A DNA stretch of 46,449 nt, taken from positions 1 to 46,449 of the forward strand of contig DASXUF010000153.1 of the NCBI GenBank assembly GCA_036504975.1, written 5' to 3'. The position numbers were made by a program, and so were the translations under genes. Source of the DNA: Candidatus Binatia bacterium (GTDB taxonomy: Bacteria > Desulfobacterota > Binatia > UBA9968). Shown one piece after another: positions 25,647 to 34,899 of this stretch. The first letter of the stretch is position 1. Each line of letters begins with the position of its first letter. The notes beneath the pieces are model-generated. The model was given only the letters and a program-made list of their open reading frames with translations. It had not been told where the DNA came from and ran no database searches.

Positions 25647-26450
25647 GACGCCGCTTTTACGTCGGGGTGTTTTTGAGCCCGGGGAAAAGACGGAAAACTT
25701 ATAATGTGGCTGCAATTCCTTGATCGTTGCATAGGCCTTTGTGATATTTTGCACTCTCTCGGCGTCCTGATCGAGCCAGCGCCGGTAGGGACGACCGAAA
25801 CCCAAGAGCCGAATTCGAAGCCATTTGGTGAGCGAGTACCAGAGATAGGGTCTGAATGCGGCGTTCTCAACATGGTTCAAAGAGGCGCCGTCCGATAGGC
25901 GCGTATCACAGGCTATCCTTGTCGTATGCTTTGTCAGCTCGACGATGATGGCATCAGGAGAAAATGAGAGCGCGCGTCGCTTGAGTATCCCGACCATGTC
26001 GCATAGGCCGTGATCTTCCACGCCGAAGTTTAGAACCTCGACGGTTTTTTCTGGCTTCTCGGCGTTGAGCTTCCGCTCAAGGTACTCAGGATACGATTCA
26101 TTGTCGCCTACTTCGCTTCCCATGGCCCAAGAGCTGCCTATGACGGCTATGCGGAAGATGTTTTCGGGTTTCTCGATCTGGTAATTCGTGTCTCTCATGC
26201 CCAATGCGTTGGTGGTAAACCGACCTCCCTTGAAGCAGGATTGAACGTTTGGCCGCAGCTCGTACGCGACACCCTCCAAACTAGACGGTTGGGCCAGGTC
26301 GGAGCTCACGATATGATTCTGGTTACATTGGAGTTTCTTGTAACTGAAGACGGTTCCTGCCGGCAGGATAATCAGCCGCGCTGTGAACTCGAGCAATAGT
26401 AAAAACCCGACTACAAGCAGAAGCCCTACAAAGGCTCGACGAACTATCAT
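25560..26450 (-). pseudogene. SGNH hydrolase-like gene, 3'-truncated
   Basis: The protein starts at ATG 26450, with GGAG about ten bases upstream, and has a membrane anchor and then a typical SGNH N-terminal half: TTNALGMRD, VIGSSWAMGSEV (GSS in place of GDS) and VLNFGVEDHGL. The C-terminal Asp-x-x-His block needed for catalysis is absent. After KFSVFSPG the reading loses family character, and its last 29 codons lie antisense to the 45-residue gene. A deletion or rearrangement at about 25650 probably removed the end. Function is likely lost, but a non-catalytic protein cannot be excluded. Confidence 0.65.
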
Positions 26451-26585
26451 GAGCGTTCGCTCCCGCGTTTCGCAGTATGGCTTCAACGTGCACGGCATGT
26501 CAATCGAACCACCCATATTAGGGCTGGACATCTATCCCCAATTGGGGCAGCATCGTCTCCTGCTGCGAGAGGTGACAGGAGGCCG

Positions 26586-28082
26586 ATGGTGGCTGCTCGG
26601 TTTCCAGAGCGATACGAAAGTCTAAGCCACGGTTTTTTGTTGGCTGGCTTTATCTGCCTCGGAATATTCCTGCGGTTCTATAACTTCTGGTATTCGGAGT
26701 TGTGGCGAGATGAGTATCGGACATGGTGGGTCATAGCCAACGGTTGGAGCGAAGTCATCGAGCGCACCTTCCAGAGCGAAGGCCATTCGCCGCTCTACTT
26801 GGTCGTTGCGCCGCTCTCGACAAATTTATTCGGACAGGGGCCGGCTGCCTTGAGGCTTCCCTCGGTCCTGTCGAGCATCGGCATTCTATGTTTGGCTTAT
26901 CCGCTCGCTCTCAGACTCTTCGATAACCGCCATCTCGCGTTGCTCGCTACCGCGGTTTTTGCCGTCAACGATAAGTTGATCTTCTACGCCCAGGAGGCGC
27001 GCCCCTATTCTCTCGCTCTGCTGTGCACGATGCTGTCGTTTCTGTGCTATTCGTCTCTTCTATCCGCCGAGAAGCTCTCCTGTAGGGTCGGCTATCTGGT
27101 CGCCACTGCCGGCGCCTACTACTCCCACTACGTTTTTGGCTCTGTGGCGCTGATCCAGATCCTTCATCTTTTCTTGAGGGAGGGATGGTCGTCGGTGAGA
27201 TCAAAGGCTTGGATAACATCGTTCCTCATCCTTACGTTGGTCTGCCTTCCAGGGACCGCTCAAATCTTCCTCTTTACCAGGCGTGGGGGCCTCGATTGGG
27301 TTCAGCAACCGAGCCTCTTCGACCCCGTCAAGTTGGCGCTCGGTTTTCTCGGTCGCTGGTCGTTTTTCCTGAGCGTCGCTACGGTTGCGGTATTCGTCAT
27401 TATTGATCGAAAGAAAATTACCCCCGCTTACCGCGGCCTGGACCTCGTTGCGTTATGGTTCCTCGCGCCGATCATATTGGTCGCGACGATTCCGTCACTG
27501 TTCGGCGTTTCTCTTTTTCAGGACAGGTTCGCTCTGCCTGCCGTGCCGGCGGCGGTTTTGTTGGTCGCCTGGCTTCTCGGCCTCGTGAAAAAAACCGCCT
27601 GGTCGAGATGGGCTCCGCTCACCGTATTCTTGACCGTGAGCTTTTTCACGCAGCTCATGCCCGCGGTCCGGAGCACCGCAACCTTTGCGGACCGCCTCGA
27701 CGAAGGATGGAACAAGGCAGCCGGTTTTCTGGAAAGAAATGCCGAGGACGACGACCTGATTCTTTTCGGGACGGGATTTATCGAAGCGGATTATCTGTCG
27801 ATCGAGCCGGATCCGGTGGTTTTTTCTTTTCTCCGTTGGCCGCTCGTCGCCAATCTATCATCGACCGCCAAATACAAAATCGTCGCCCTATCTCGCAACG
27901 AAATTGTTACGCCCTATATGGACACGGTCTTGAAGAATGCAGCGGAGAATCGTCGCGTCTGGGTGATCGGCAAGGGACGGGTGATAGATACGACTGCTCA
28001 GGTGTTGGTCAATCAAAAACGGTTTTGGACGCGCGAGCGAGAGCTGTACGGAAACGTACACGTCATTTTACTCGAGCGATGA
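26586..28082 (+). CDS. GT-C glycosyltransferase, GT39/PMT_2-like
   Basis: The 498-residue membrane protein has the acidic active-site loop SELWRDEYRTWW, SEGHSPLYL and the YAQEARPYSLALL segment common in this family. About ten hydrophobic segments are followed by a soluble C-terminal domain. AGGAGG lies three bases before the ATG, which is close. It stands alone: it diverges from the truncated SGNH gene and converges on the next gene across 15 bases. Confidence 0.84.
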   Translation: MVAARFPERYESLSHGFLLAGFICLGIFLRFYNFWYSELWRDEYRTWWVIANGWSEVIERTFQSEGHSPLYLVVAPLSTNLFGQGPAALRLPSVLSSIGILCLAYPLALRLFDNRHLALLATAVFAVNDKLIFYAQEARPYSLALLCTMLSFLCYSSLLSAEKLSCRVGYLVATAGAYYSHYVFGSVALIQILHLFLREGWSSVRSKAWITSFLILTLVCLPGTAQIFLFTRRGGLDWVQQPSLFDPVKLALGFLGRWSFFLSVATVAVFVIIDRKKITPAYRGLDLVALWFLAPIILVATIPSLFGVSLFQDRFALPAVPAAVLLVAWLLGLVKKTAWSRWAPLTVFLTVSFFTQLMPAVRSTATFADRLDEGWNKAAGFLERNAEDDDLILFGTGFIEADYLSIEPDPVVFSFLRWPLVANLSSTAKYKIVALSRNEIVTPYMDTVLKNAAENRRVWVIGKGRVIDTTAQVLVNQKRFWTRERELYGNVHVILLER

Positions 28083-28097
28083 GTCATCGACCGTTAA

Positions 28098-29642
28098 TCA
28101 TGGCGGTGCAAGCCAGAGCGCGCTGCCGTCGGACAGTTCTCTCTCGCGGTAGCCATGATTCCGCGCCATCTGCGTAAGAGGCTCCCTGAGGGATCTGGCT
28201 TCTGAAGTCGTCAATATCGCTAACGGCGGCTCTCTCTCGATGAGCGCTTCGATATCGGCGGGGCCCACGAGCGATTGCCGTCGCCGGTCGTCAGGTGAGA
28301 CCAAGTGACTGATGCGCCACGCAAACTGGCCCGTTGCGAATTCGCGATAGATCGGGAGTCTGGTCTCGATCGCGTAAAGCGGGGACAGCGTTAGAATCTT
28401 GGTTCCTCTGCTATTACTTGCGGCCAGGTGCCGGGCAATTTCCGCCGATGCCTGATGCAGACGTACCGGAAACCACGAACCGGGACGGAAGACCGAAAGA
28501 AGCGCCGCGGGCTTCACGCTGAACGGGCTGAACGCGACAGAAAAAATCGCGGCAAGGACGAGCAAGCGGAGTCCCCCGCGACGATCGCCAGCTTCCCGGA
28601 AACATGCCAAAGCATGCGGAATTACCAATACAAGAAAAGGCAGGGGAGCAAAGAAATATTGATACTGAGACGGCGTTGGCGCGAATGAGCCGATACAGAG
28701 GAACGGCAGCAGGAGGAAGAGCAACGCGAATTCCAATCGCGATTCCAGTGCATGCCGAATTTCTTCGAGCTTCACGCCAAGGAAGCCATAGACAAACACG
28801 ACGGCAATAAGGAGGTTGCCTGGCTTTGAGAAAACATTCTGAATGAGATAACTCAGCTTGCCGCCGAGCGTCATAGCGCTATCGTAATTCATCTCTTGAC
28901 GGTAGAGCGTGTTCAAACTCGGGTACACGAAATTCCCGAACAGAAACTGTTCGGTAGACGTGGCTAAGAAGTACAAAGCCGGAAGATTGGCCGCCATTCC
29001 TCCGAACCCGAAAGCCGAGACTCCCCACCACAACTTCCTCAAATCGCGCGCGGGCGTCAGAAACATCACGGCTAAGAAAGGAACGATCAACGGAGCGAAG
29101 CTCAGGCGTATGCCGATGGCCAAGCCGAGACAGAATCCGCTCAGCAAGGAATATTTCCACGACACCGAGCGTCGAATCGCGTGACAATGGAAGACAAAGG
29201 CCGAGAGCGCGCAAAGGGTGGATGGAGTATGATTCCATGCCTGGCCTGTAGCGCTGGCAAACAGTTGGGAATTCGTAAGCAGAACGGCAGCACTCGCCGC
29301 TACCGTTAAGGCCGCGCGTTCGTCATCCTTCGACAATAAGGATCGTGATACCAGGAAGATCATCACAGAGATTCCCATTGCGCATAGCGCCGAGAAGAAG
29401 CGCGCCCATAAGAACGGGTAGTCGGTGAGGAGAAAGAAGAGGGCGTACACGTAAACCAGGTTCGGCATATGAAAGTAGGGAAAATCTTGATAAGGATGCA
29501 GGTTGTGCTCCGCCACCATGTAGGTGCTTGCCATGAACTGGTGCTCGTCGTGATCCAGTCCGGTGGAAACCGACGAAGAGAACGCAGCGATGGCGACATA
29601 TGCCAATACTGCGGCGATTACGAGGAAGCGTCGAGGGTTCAT
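28098..29642 (-). CDS. GT-C-type membrane glycosyltransferase
   Basis: The 514-residue protein has an N-terminal helix, the loop TGLDHDEHQFMAS with paired acidic residues, and HPYQDFPYFHMPN, a His/Pro-rich stretch often seen in GT-C proteins that carry large sugar lipids. About ten helices and a C-terminal soluble part follow. It is transcribed against the flow of the region and diverges from the gene at 29722 across 79 bases. Specificity is unknown. Confidence 0.8.
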   Translation of the reverse strand: MNPRRFLVIAAVLAYVAIAAFSSSVSTGLDHDEHQFMASTYMVAEHNLHPYQDFPYFHMPNLVYVYALFFLLTDYPFLWARFFSALCAMGISVMIFLVSRSLLSKDDERAALTVAASAAVLLTNSQLFASATGQAWNHTPSTLCALSAFVFHCHAIRRSVSWKYSLLSGFCLGLAIGIRLSFAPLIVPFLAVMFLTPARDLRKLWWGVSAFGFGGMAANLPALYFLATSTEQFLFGNFVYPSLNTLYRQEMNYDSAMTLGGKLSYLIQNVFSKPGNLLIAVVFVYGFLGVKLEEIRHALESRLEFALLFLLLPFLCIGSFAPTPSQYQYFFAPLPFLVLVIPHALACFREAGDRRGGLRLLVLAAIFSVAFSPFSVKPAALLSVFRPGSWFPVRLHQASAEIARHLAASNSRGTKILTLSPLYAIETRLPIYREFATGQFAWRISHLVSPDDRRRQSLVGPADIEALIEREPPLAILTTSEARSLREPLTQMARNHGYRERELSDGSALWLAPP

Positions 29643-29721
29643 GTCAGCTTGATTCTATATTATTGTTCATGATGGCTTCCAAGACTATTTCAGCCGGCCC
29701 GATGAGGAGGCTCTTTTTCTT

Positions 29722-31737
29722 TTGGAGGGCTTCAAGCTGCCGCCTAGTAAGACTGTTCCAACAGCGATCGTGATATTTTTTCTCGCGCTTGCTCCCCGTG
29801 CGCTGGCCTTGGGTAGCTTTCTCACGGTGGACGAAGCGTACCATTGGTTTGAGCGTGCCCCGCTCTTTCTACGCGCTCTCCAGCAGGGCGATTTCGCGGC
29901 GACGAATCTGATCGGGCATCCCGGCGTGACGACGATGTGGCTCGGCGCGCTGGGCGCGGCGGCGCACCGATCGCTCGCCGACACCGGATGGATCGCATAC
30001 GGTGACCCGGCGCTCGAGCGCGCGTTCCTACGATTTCCGGTGGCGCTCGTGACCGCGCTCTCGGTCGCCCTGGCTTACCCGCTGCTCAAGCGGTTGCTTG
30101 GCGATCGGACGGCGCTGCTGGCGGCGCTCTTGTGGACGGCCGACCCTTTCCTGGTGGCGCACTCGCGGCTGCTCCACATGGACGCGCTGCTCGCGTCCTT
30201 CGTCGCTCTCGCGCTGCTGGCGGCTCTCGTCGCGTTCAGGTTCGATGACAGCGGGCCGGAGATTCGCCGGCGCATGCTGGTTGCTTCCGCGATGGCAGGC
30301 GGGCTGGCGCTATTGACGAAGTCTCCCGCAGTGATGCTGGCGCCGACGATCGGTTTACTGGCGATCTGGAAAGACCGTCGCTCGCCGAGATTCGTGCGCG
30401 ACGCAATTCTGCCGGCGCTCGCGTGGGCTGGCGTGGCGGTGGGGATATGGATCGCGCTCTGGCCGGCGGCTTGGGTGGATCTGCCGGGAGCGTTCGCAAG
30501 TGTCGTTCAGTATACGGCGTTCAAGGTCGGGTCGCCGCACGAGTCGGGCAACTTTTTCATGGGGCGGACGGTCGATGATCCCGGGCCGCTGTTCTACCCG
30601 GTCGCCATCGCGCTCAGGCTGACCCCGTGGGCGGTCGTCGGCCTGCTCGGTGCAGCTCTACTGCGGCGACGATGCTCGCCGTGCGAGCGGCTGGCCGTGT
30701 GCGCGCTGGCGATCTTTGCCGTGCTTTTCGCCATCGCCATAAGTCTGCCCCCGAAAAAGTTCGATCGCTATGCGCTGCCGATCTTTCCGGCGCTCGATAT
30801 CATCGCGGCGGTCGGACTCGCGTCAATTTTAGATTTTAGATTGCCGATTTTAGATTTCACTCAATCGAAAATCCAAAATCTAAAATCCAAAATCGTTTGG
30901 TCGGCGGTCGTTCTGCTGCTGGCGGCGAATCTGGCCTGGTATCATCCCTACGAGCTTGCGTACTACAATCCGTTGCTGGGTGGCGGGCCGGTCGCGGCGC
31001 GCATGATTCCCGTCGGCTGGGGCGAAGGATACGAGCAGGCCGGCGCCTTCATCGCCGCGCAGTCCGACGGCTGCGCGCGTCCGGTGGCCGCCTGGCTGGA
31101 CCAGGTGTTACAACCTTACATTTGCAGCAGCGCCGTCCCGCCGGAGTGGGCGAGCCCCGGCAACGTGAACTACGCAGTATTGTCTATCGATCAGATCCAG
31201 CGCAACCAGGCGCCCGAACTGATCTCCCGGCTCAGCGGCGAGGCGACGCCGCTTCACACCGTCCGCATTCACGGCATCGACTATGCCTATGTCTACCAGA
31301 TCGCGCCTCGGGTTAAGTATCCGGTAGACGTCGATTTCGGACCGGCGATCCGCCTCAGCGGCTATGACGCCGACGTTTCGGCGCTGCGCTCGAGCGGGAT
31401 TCTGACGCTCACGCTAAGCTGGCACGTGCGGGCGCCGTTGAGAGAAGACTTCAACCTTTTTATCCGCGTGCTCAATTCGGATGGCGAGCGCGTGGGTGAG
31501 GTCGACGCACCGCCCGGCGGGTCTCGCGCGCCGACGAGCGGATGGCAAGTCGGACGCTATGTGACTTCGATCCAGCAGGTTTCCGTGCCGGCCCACTTGG
31601 AGGCGGGCGCATATTGGATCGCCTTGAGACTTTACAACCCGCGCGACTCGACCCGCGTGCCCATGCGCCTCCGGCCGCGGTCCGGAGCGCCAGACGCTGG
31701 GCCGGACGCGCTCCTCTTGTCGATGGAGGTACGGTAA
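29722..31737 (+). CDS. PMT-family GT-C glycosyltransferase with an in-frame repeat insertion
   Basis: The 671-residue protein has the loop FLTVDEAYHWFERA, GHPGVTTMWLG, HMDALLASF and LTKSPAVMLAP, all typical of PMT_2 proteins. FDRYALPIFPALD marks the last helices. A C-terminal beta-rich domain of about 140 residues follows. Between helices, residues about 368-391 (ILDFRLPILDF and SKIQNLKSKI) are encoded by a palindromic DNA repeat and are not native to the family. The repeat keeps the frame, so the protein may still work. It starts with TTG, 11 bases after GAGGAGG; no in-frame ATG lies near. Confidence 0.85.
   Translation: MEGFKLPPSKTVPTAIVIFFLALAPRALALGSFLTVDEAYHWFERAPLFLRALQQGDFAATNLIGHPGVTTMWLGALGAAAHRSLADTGWIAYGDPALERAFLRFPVALVTALSVALAYPLLKRLLGDRTALLAALLWTADPFLVAHSRLLHMDALLASFVALALLAALVAFRFDDSGPEIRRRMLVASAMAGGLALLTKSPAVMLAPTIGLLAIWKDRRSPRFVRDAILPALAWAGVAVGIWIALWPAAWVDLPGAFASVVQYTAFKVGSPHESGNFFMGRTVDDPGPLFYPVAIALRLTPWAVVGLLGAALLRRRCSPCERLAVCALAIFAVLFAIAISLPPKKFDRYALPIFPALDIIAAVGLASILDFRLPILDFTQSKIQNLKSKIVWSAVVLLLAANLAWYHPYELAYYNPLLGGGPVAARMIPVGWGEGYEQAGAFIAAQSDGCARPVAAWLDQVLQPYICSSAVPPEWASPGNVNYAVLSIDQIQRNQAPELISRLSGEATPLHTVRIHGIDYAYVYQIAPRVKYPVDVDFGPAIRLSGYDADVSALRSSGILTLTLSWHVRAPLREDFNLFIRVLNSDGERVGEVDAPPGGSRAPTSGWQVGRYVTSIQQVSVPAHLEAGAYWIALRLYNPRDSTRVPMRLRPRSGAPDAGPDALLLSMEVR
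30825..30895. repeat. Palindromic repeat inserted inside a coding region
   Basis: Two arms of about 33 bases, built from ATTTTAGATT-type words, are complementary at about 26 positions around a TCACTC loop. The element is very AT-rich against a GC-rich gene. Shared words (AATCGAAAATC, ATTTTAGA) link it to the palindrome at 39281-39355. It is a probable non-autonomous dispersed repeat. Confidence 0.8.
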
Positions 31738-31849
31738 ATGGCCACGCCCGCGCCCGCGGCGTTTGTACTCTTGTCGGCGGGAAGGGAGTTTAATATACTC
31801 GTGGCCGCTTGGTTTCGCGCTCCCATCCGCTGAGTAAGCGTCCCCGTCT

Positions 31850-33694
31850 ATGAAACCGCCTAAGGCTCGGAACCCGCAGCAAAAAAAGATCATCGCGCCA
31901 GAACAGACGGTCGTCCATCCCGCGCGGGACTTGTTCGCCGCGTGCGTTCTCCTGGCTCTTGCATGCGCTCTGATGAGCTACATCCAGTTCAATCCGAACA
32001 ACCCTTACCTTTCAGAGCTCGACAGCTACTACCATGTAAAAATGGCGGAGCTACTGCAACAACACGGCGTGCCGCAAAAATTTCCTTGGCTTCATTTCAC
32101 GATTCTGCGCGATAACTACGTGGATCATCACCTGCTGTTTCACGTTTTGCTGATTCCATTTACGAATCTGTTCGGTCCCATTCTAGGCGCCAAGTTGTTC
32201 CAGGTTCTGGTCGTCGGGCTGGCCTTTTTATTTTTTTACCTGGTGCTGAAGAACAATGATGTGAAGGGCGCTTTCTCGCTGTCGCTGTTCGCCCTTTTTA
32301 CTATGTCCATGGATTTCTACTTTCGCATGAGTTTTATCCGAGACATGGCTCTGTCGCTGGTGTTTATGATGTCGGGCATCTACTTGATTTTGCAGCCCGA
32401 GTCCAAAGCTGGAGCCCCTGCCGCGAAAGAAAAGAGTTTTGCCCAAACGACGCTCGATCGGAAGCGTTTGATTCCGCTCGCTTTGGCCTGCGTCTTTTTC
32501 GCCTTTACCCATTTGAGTATTCTCATCCCTTTTAGCGTAGCCATCTATCTCGGCGCCTCCTGGATAGAATATTTGTGGGGCTGGCGCAGCGGAGCGGTTT
32601 TTCTTCTCTGCGCCTTTTATGTATGGGCCTACGGAGGCTTCATGTTCCTGCCCATCTTTGCAGTCACCTATTGGGTCGCGCAGATCATAATGGGGGAGAA
32701 GATAGAGTGGCAGATTTCCGTTGCCGCATTGCTCGGGATGATCGCCGGCTTGGCTTTAAACCCCTATTTCCCAAAGAATCTCGGTTTTCTCTTTCATCAA
32801 ATTTTTAGAACCGGTCTGGGCGCCGAGCAGTACGCCGGGGGCGAATGGCAGCCCTACGATAGCTGGTTCTGGGTGCAAACCAACGCCTTGCCCATCATCG
32901 TCTTCTTTACCGGCGTGGTTCTGGCTTTAATGAAGCGGGTGGAACAAAGCGCCAAGACGATTGCCGTCTTTGTCTTCTCGCTGCTTTTCCTTGTCTTGGT
33001 TTGGAAATCGAAACGATTCGTGGAATATTCCTCCTTCTTTATGCCGCTGGCGGGCTTCACTCTCATCGGTCCTTTACTTCGCGCCAAAGTGGAAGAATGG
33101 AAAAAGGGCGGTTTTTGGAAACGCCCGGAGAATGTCTTATACGGCGTCGCTGCGATCGGGCTCTTTTGTGCCGCGTTTCTTTTTGCGCTCGTTCCGGTTA
33201 AAACTGAAAACCTCTTTCTCGGCCAGATCGATCGGGCGCGCAGAGACACTCAGACGCTGTTCAGCATGTCGGCTCTTAAGAAGGTGCACGGTTATCTGCT
33301 GCAACACGCCGACCCTGGAGAGATCGTTTTCACCGATGATTGGGACGTGTTTCCGCGGTATTTCTTTGCCAACACCAAGACGCATTATATCGTCGGCCTC
33401 GATCCCGAGTTTATGAATCAATACGCGGGAGAGCCCTATAAAAACCAGCCCGGACGGTTGTTTTTGGAATTCGCCCAGATTTCCTCCGGCAGTGATCCGA
33501 CAAATTTGCAGCGCATTAAGACCGTCTTTAATGCCAAGTGGGTGATTGTGGGCACGGATCATCAGGAATTTTATCAAAATCTCAAAAAGGAATCCGGACT
33601 GTTCGAAGAAGTGTTTTTCGCCACCAACGACCCTCGCGTCGATAATTATCCCGCGGCTCAAGAGGATGGCTACTATCTGTTTAAGGTGATATGA
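31850..33694 (+). CDS. STT3/AglB-like GT-C membrane protein
   Basis: The 614-residue protein has LSELDSYYHVKMAELL in the first outer loop, resembling the DxD-type metal site of STT3, and DNYVDHHLLFHVL, resembling the archaeal STT3 DHH segment. After the last helix, VFTDDWDVFPRYFF sits where STT3 has its WWDYG peptide-binding motif. STT3 transfers lipid-linked oligosaccharide to protein Asn. The match is distant and was made by eye. It follows the previous gene after 112 bases without a clear promoter. If the call is right, this would be the transferase that moves the finished glycan. Confidence 0.58.
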   Translation: MKPPKARNPQQKKIIAPEQTVVHPARDLFAACVLLALACALMSYIQFNPNNPYLSELDSYYHVKMAELLQQHGVPQKFPWLHFTILRDNYVDHHLLFHVLLIPFTNLFGPILGAKLFQVLVVGLAFLFFYLVLKNNDVKGAFSLSLFALFTMSMDFYFRMSFIRDMALSLVFMMSGIYLILQPESKAGAPAAKEKSFAQTTLDRKRLIPLALACVFFAFTHLSILIPFSVAIYLGASWIEYLWGWRSGAVFLLCAFYVWAYGGFMFLPIFAVTYWVAQIIMGEKIEWQISVAALLGMIAGLALNPYFPKNLGFLFHQIFRTGLGAEQYAGGEWQPYDSWFWVQTNALPIIVFFTGVVLALMKRVEQSAKTIAVFVFSLLFLVLVWKSKRFVEYSSFFMPLAGFTLIGPLLRAKVEEWKKGGFWKRPENVLYGVAAIGLFCAAFLFALVPVKTENLFLGQIDRARRDTQTLFSMSALKKVHGYLLQHADPGEIVFTDDWDVFPRYFFANTKTHYIVGLDPEFMNQYAGEPYKNQPGRLFLEFAQISSGSDPTNLQRIKTVFNAKWVIVGTDHQEFYQNLKKESGLFEEVFFATNDPRVDNYPAAQEDGYYLFKVI

Positions 33695-33806
33695 GTATGG
33701 CGCGCGTCATTGAGGCGCGGCAGCAGATCCGGCACGACGAGGTCGACAAAAGATCGTGACGCGACCGCTCTCTGCGGCCGGGCCGAAGAGATAGGGGTAC
33801 GAAAAA

Positions 33807-34409
33807 ATGAGCATTAGACAAATCTATTCGGCGCTGCTTTCTCTCGGCGTCCTGACGTTGAGCTTTACCATTGTGCTCGGCCACGATGACACGCCGCAAT
33901 CAAAGCAGGGCCAAAAGGAGTCGCGACCCGACGCTCCAGATACCGCGGCATCCAGCTCTCAAGGCACATCGATGAAATCCGATCCGGCGGCCGCCTTTGC
34001 CATACTCGTCGACAGCGTGATGCGCGGGAAAAACGCGGTCGAGGTCGAGCTTGCGGACCTGCCGCGATACCCGGATTTATTTCAGTTTCTTACCAAGCCT
34101 CCCAACGGCCGGTATGTGGTCAAGCAATTAATTTTGACAAAGGATGATGAGGTGCGGGCCTTGAGCGTCGCCCTTCATCCCCCTCATGATATATTTTTAA
34201 CCCGGGGCAAGGAAGTTGGAGCCGCCGCCTTCGAGGGAATGTATTACGTTGTCGATCGAACCGGCTGGCTTCAAGGCGCAGCGGTCCGGGAAGGAAAGAC
34301 GATTACGGAAGTTCCGATGGGCGACGTCTGGCAAGGATACGAGCGCGAAAAAGCCTTCTGGATCTGGCTGGCCGAACAAATCGCAGGGTCTTCCAAAGCC
34401 GGCCGCTGA
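33807..34409 (+). CDS. Secreted hypothetical protein
   Basis: This 200-residue protein is not recognised. It has a signal peptide (about 1-25, ending near VLGHDD), a low-complexity Ser/Gln/Asp-rich linker to about residue 55, and a soluble domain containing DLPRYPDLFQFL, GRYVVKQLIL and EKAFWIWLAEQI. No cysteines or clear catalytic motifs are seen, so an enzymatic role is not suggested. It has its own ribosome site (AGGGG) and is separated by about 115 bases on each side, so it is probably a single-gene unit. Confidence 0.65.
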   Translation: MSIRQIYSALLSLGVLTLSFTIVLGHDDTPQSKQGQKESRPDAPDTAASSSQGTSMKSDPAAAFAILVDSVMRGKNAVEVELADLPRYPDLFQFLTKPPNGRYVVKQLILTKDDEVRALSVALHPPHDIFLTRGKEVGAAAFEGMYYVVDRTGWLQGAAVREGKTITEVPMGDVWQGYEREKAFWIWLAEQIAGSSKAGR

Positions 34410-34526
34410 CGGCGCGTCGGCTTTCGATTCAAAACGGTCGATTCGGACTGCCGCCTCGACTTTTTATTTCGACGATGCTTGATCCGTACCCTCGAATTTG
34501 GTTAAGCTCGACACGGGGAGAAAGCC

Positions 34527-34898
34527 ATGGCAAAGATCAAGCACATCGCCATAAGAACCGCAGACCCGGAAAAGACCGCGGTTTTTTACCAGGAGCTGTT
34601 CGGTCTAAAGAAGGCCGGGTTGGGACGCAATGGAATCTATCTCACCGACGGCCACGTCAACCTGGCTATTCTGAAAGGCGGCGACAGGCTCGGCATCGAG
34701 CACCTGGGCTTTCAAGTCGATGACGTGGACGCCACTCTCGCTAACTTGAACCGGCTCGGAGGAAAATCCTTGGCTGACCGCGTGAACGTCACTCCGACGG
34801 ACGCTTCCGATCCACAGTCGTACTACGAGATCAAATGTGTTGGGCCTGACGGTCAGATTATCGACGTGTCGGGTTCGGGTTGGGTTGGCACGGACTGA
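34527..34898 (+). CDS. VOC (glyoxalase/dioxygenase) family protein
   Basis: The single 123-residue domain fits half of a vicinal-oxygen-chelate barrel unit, so it would work as a dimer. KHIAIRTADPEKTAVFYQ at the start and IEHLGFQVDDVDAT in the second beta-alpha unit carry the two His metal ligands. YEIKCVGPDGQIIDVSG supplies an acidic residue near the C-terminus. This subgroup is common in soil bacteria and its substrates are unknown. GGGGAG precedes the ATG. It ends one base from the jag stop codon in tail-to-tail orientation. Confidence 0.85.
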   Translation: MAKIKHIAIRTADPEKTAVFYQELFGLKKAGLGRNGIYLTDGHVNLAILKGGDRLGIEHLGFQVDDVDATLANLNRLGGKSLADRVNVTPTDASDPQSYYEIKCVGPDGQIIDVSGSGWVGTD

Positions 34899-34899
34899 C

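Noticed and set aside
26536-26547. Perfect 12-base palindrome CCCCAATTGGGG between divergent genes
   Set aside because: About ten such palindromes are expected by chance in 46 kb, and nothing else supports an operator.
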